7,589 nucleotides of DNA. It comes from a bacterium. Its GTDB lineage: Bacteria > Krumholzibacteriota > Krumholzibacteria > LZORAL124-64-63. Below, piece by piece: positions 6,685 to 7,589 of the stretch. Position numbers and translations under genes: made by a program. Within the stretch, counting starts at the first letter, position 1. Each line of letters opens with the position of its first letter. The DNA lies in NCBI GenBank assembly GCA_021767885.1, contig JAASSM010000065.1:1-7589 (forward strand), given 5' to 3'. Under the pieces are notes generated by a model. The model was given only the letters and a program-made list of their open reading frames with translations, made no database searches and had not been told where the DNA came from.

Positions 6685-7370
6685 TAGGGCGAGGGGACGC
6701 CCACCTTGCCGGCGAAGAAGGCACCGAAGGCGTCCTGGCCGCGCGGGAAGCAGCGGCGGTCGGCATACATCAGCAGGATGTCGGCCTGGAAGTTGCCGCC
6801 GGACATGCGCATGGCCACCAGGCTGCGCTCGGACATCCAGCCCAGCTCGTAGCGGACCAGGCCCAGGCCCAGCGCCTCGGCCCGCAGCTGCGGGTCCTCG
6901 GCGAACATGGGGTCCTCCCAGTCCCACTTCTCGATGGGCGGTTCCTCGTAGGCGGCGGTGAGCGCCGCCCGCAGCGCCTCGGCGTCGGCGAAGTAGGCGT
7001 CCAGTTCCTCGTGGGTGTCGGACCACTGGTAGAAGCCCATGCAGAGGCGGTCCTGCTGGAAGAAGTAGATCACGCGGCAGGAATCGCCGGCCACGGTGGC
7101 CGGGAATGCCAGGAGGGGGCCCTCGGCGAGGTCGGGATCGCCCGCCTCGGAGCGCCGGACCTCGTCGGGGCTCATGCCCCAGCGGGCGGCGCGGAAGTCG
7201 GCGTCGGCAGCGGGCAGGGGGGGGTGGTCGGCCGCCGTCGCCGGCGTGGGGATGGCGGCGAGGAGGAACAGGCCGGCGAGGACGGCGAAGGAAAGGACAC
7301 AACGTCGCGGCCGGACCGCGGTCGCGCACCGGTCAGGAATCGCCGACGAGCGGCAGGAAAACGGGCGCAT
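6675..7370 (-). CDS. Secreted protein of unknown function with an F-x-x-x-x-W-G-M-S motif
   Basis: This encodes 231 residues on the minus strand, from ATG 7370 to TGA 6675-6677. A good ribosome binding site and the absence of any other ATG or GTG near the N-terminus fix the start. The signal peptide has an unusually long, Arg- and Cys-containing n-region (residues 1-24), a hydrophobic core at about 25-40 and probable cleavage after A-T-A (46). The mature part opens with F59-R-A-A-R-W64-G-M-S-P-D-E-V. That resembles a loose set of exported proteins starting F-x-x-x-x-W-G-x-s-x-x-E-v, most of unknown role. Residues about 96-116 (C-R-V-I-Y-F-F...M-G-F-Y) and 186-203 look like beta strands, with an acidic helix at about 119-141 between them. 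Cys98, Cys110 and Cys207 follow the signal peptide, so one disulfide is possible. There is no lipobox and no later membrane segment, so it is probably periplasmic and soluble. No function can be assigned. Confidence 0.8.
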   Translation of the reverse strand: MRPFSCRSSAIPDRCATAVRPRRCVLSFAVLAGLFLLAAIPTPATAADHPPLPAADADFRAARWGMSPDEVRRSEAGDPDLAEGPLLAFPATVAGDSCRVIYFFQQDRLCMGFYQWSDTHEELDAYFADAEALRAALTAAYEEPPIEKWDWEDPMFAEDPQLRAEALGLGLVRYELGWMSERSLVAMRMSGGNFQADILLMYADRRCFPRGQDAFGAFFAGKVGVPSPYYR

Positions 7371-7589
7371 GGGCTACCTCCGGAGGGGTCCAGGGAGGGA
7401 CCATGCAGGATCTGGGCCCGAGGGCGCGGAGATCGTCCTGGCCTGACGCGCGACAGATCACCAGGGTCGTGACCGACAGTGCGGCATGGGGGTCCACGAT
7501 CGTGGTGCTCCGCAGAGGGATCGAGGCGCGGCCAGCAGGGTCGAGGATCAGACGATCGCCGGAGATGCGTTGCAGGAGATTGCCCTCTC
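7333..7589 (-). CDS. Possible C-terminal end of a minus-strand gene entering from the right edge
   Basis: The minus-strand frame with codons from 7587 is open for 84 codons to TGA 7333-7335. It has no start in the window and would be the end of a gene beginning to the right. Support is codon use: by hand count about three quarters of third positions are G or C, clearly more than in the other minus-strand frames. The translation is also protein-like, for example G-D-R-L-I-L-D-P-A-G-R-A-S and A-L-S-V-T-T-L-V-I-C. The last 38 bases overlap the start of the secreted gene in another frame, which is a longer overlap than others here and counts against it. I recognise no family. If real, the secreted gene would lie downstream in its operon. 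If not, the 219 bases from 7371 to the edge are non-coding and would hold that gene's promoter; I see no clear -35/-10 pair. Confidence 0.35.
   Translation of the reverse strand, partial: EGNLLQRISGDRLILDPAGRASIPLRSTTIVDPHAALSVTTLVICRASGQDDLRALGPRSCMVPPWTPPEVAHAPVFLPLVGDS
7376..7381 (-). promoter_or_regulatory. Ribosome binding site of the minus-strand secreted gene
   Basis: Read on the minus strand, GGAGGT lies 5 bases before ATG 7370 and decides the start. It sits in the 10-base palindrome CCTCCGGAGG (7377-7386). Just upstream on the same strand are the inverted repeat GGTCC/GGACC (7387-7391 and 7398-7402) and further CCTCC runs able to pair with it. Confidence 0.65.

Noticed and set aside
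6687..6702. Hairpin GGGCG/CGCCC just after the ParB-like stop as a terminator
   Set aside because: The stem is only 5 bp with no T-tract and lies inside the coding region of the convergent gene; such stems are common by chance at this GC content.
5700..7472. Plus-strand 590-codon and minus-strand 540-codon (5707-7329) frames across the ParB-like and secreted genes
   Set aside because: Both span two real genes on opposite strands in the wrong frame and are Arg/Pro/Gly-rich with no domain pattern.
7469..7589. Plus-strand open frame starting at GTG 7469 and running off the right edge
   Set aside because: It is Arg-rich, has no ribosome binding site and poorer codon use than the opposite minus-strand frame.
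1..7589. CRISPR array, tRNA/rRNA, insertion sequence or phage features
   Set aside because: I saw no regularly spaced repeats, no tRNA-like TTCGA loop with acceptor stem, no transposase or integrase motif and no terminal inverted repeats.

Overview
The window is very GC-rich, densely coded and compact. It comes from a bacterium with an outer membrane: one gene encodes a probable outer-membrane beta-barrel, and three proteins have Sec-type signal peptides. No lineage marker is present. High GC, Gram-negative architecture and the DOMON-like modules on glycosidases would fit an FCB-group or Eiseniibacteriota/Krumholzibacteriota-like lineage, but that is a guess.

Positions 1-5075 (+ strand) look like an alpha-glucan use locus. 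The left edge cuts into a gene whose C-terminus carries a glucodextranase-C-like (DOMON-like) module. Next comes a 686-residue probable outer-membrane beta-barrel. After a strong GC-rich hairpin follows an 844-residue secreted GH13 alpha-glucanase, with the same kind of module at its N-terminus and all four classical GH13 motifs. A plausible reading is that the secreted or periplasmic enzymes cut alpha-glucan while the barrel admits oligosaccharides. The barrel's substrate is inference from its neighbours.

Positions 5072-6684 (+ strand) hold two apparently cytoplasmic genes joined to the glycosidase by 4-base start/stop overlaps (ATGA, then GTGA). The first is a P-loop nucleoside/nucleotide-kinase-like protein whose Walker A motif has His where Gly is usual. 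The second is a ParB/sulfiredoxin-fold protein with a DGHHR motif, a second conserved helical region and an odd Trp/Arg-rich tail. Their link to glucan metabolism is unexplained and is the most interesting part of the window.

Positions 6675-7370 (- strand) encode a small secreted protein of unknown function, convergent with and overlapping the ParB-like gene by 10 bases. From 7371 to the right edge no complete gene is present. The minus strand has an open frame with coding-like codon use running in from the edge and ending inside the start of the small secreted gene; it may be the C-terminus of another gene. I see no tRNA, rRNA, CRISPR array, insertion sequence or attachment site.
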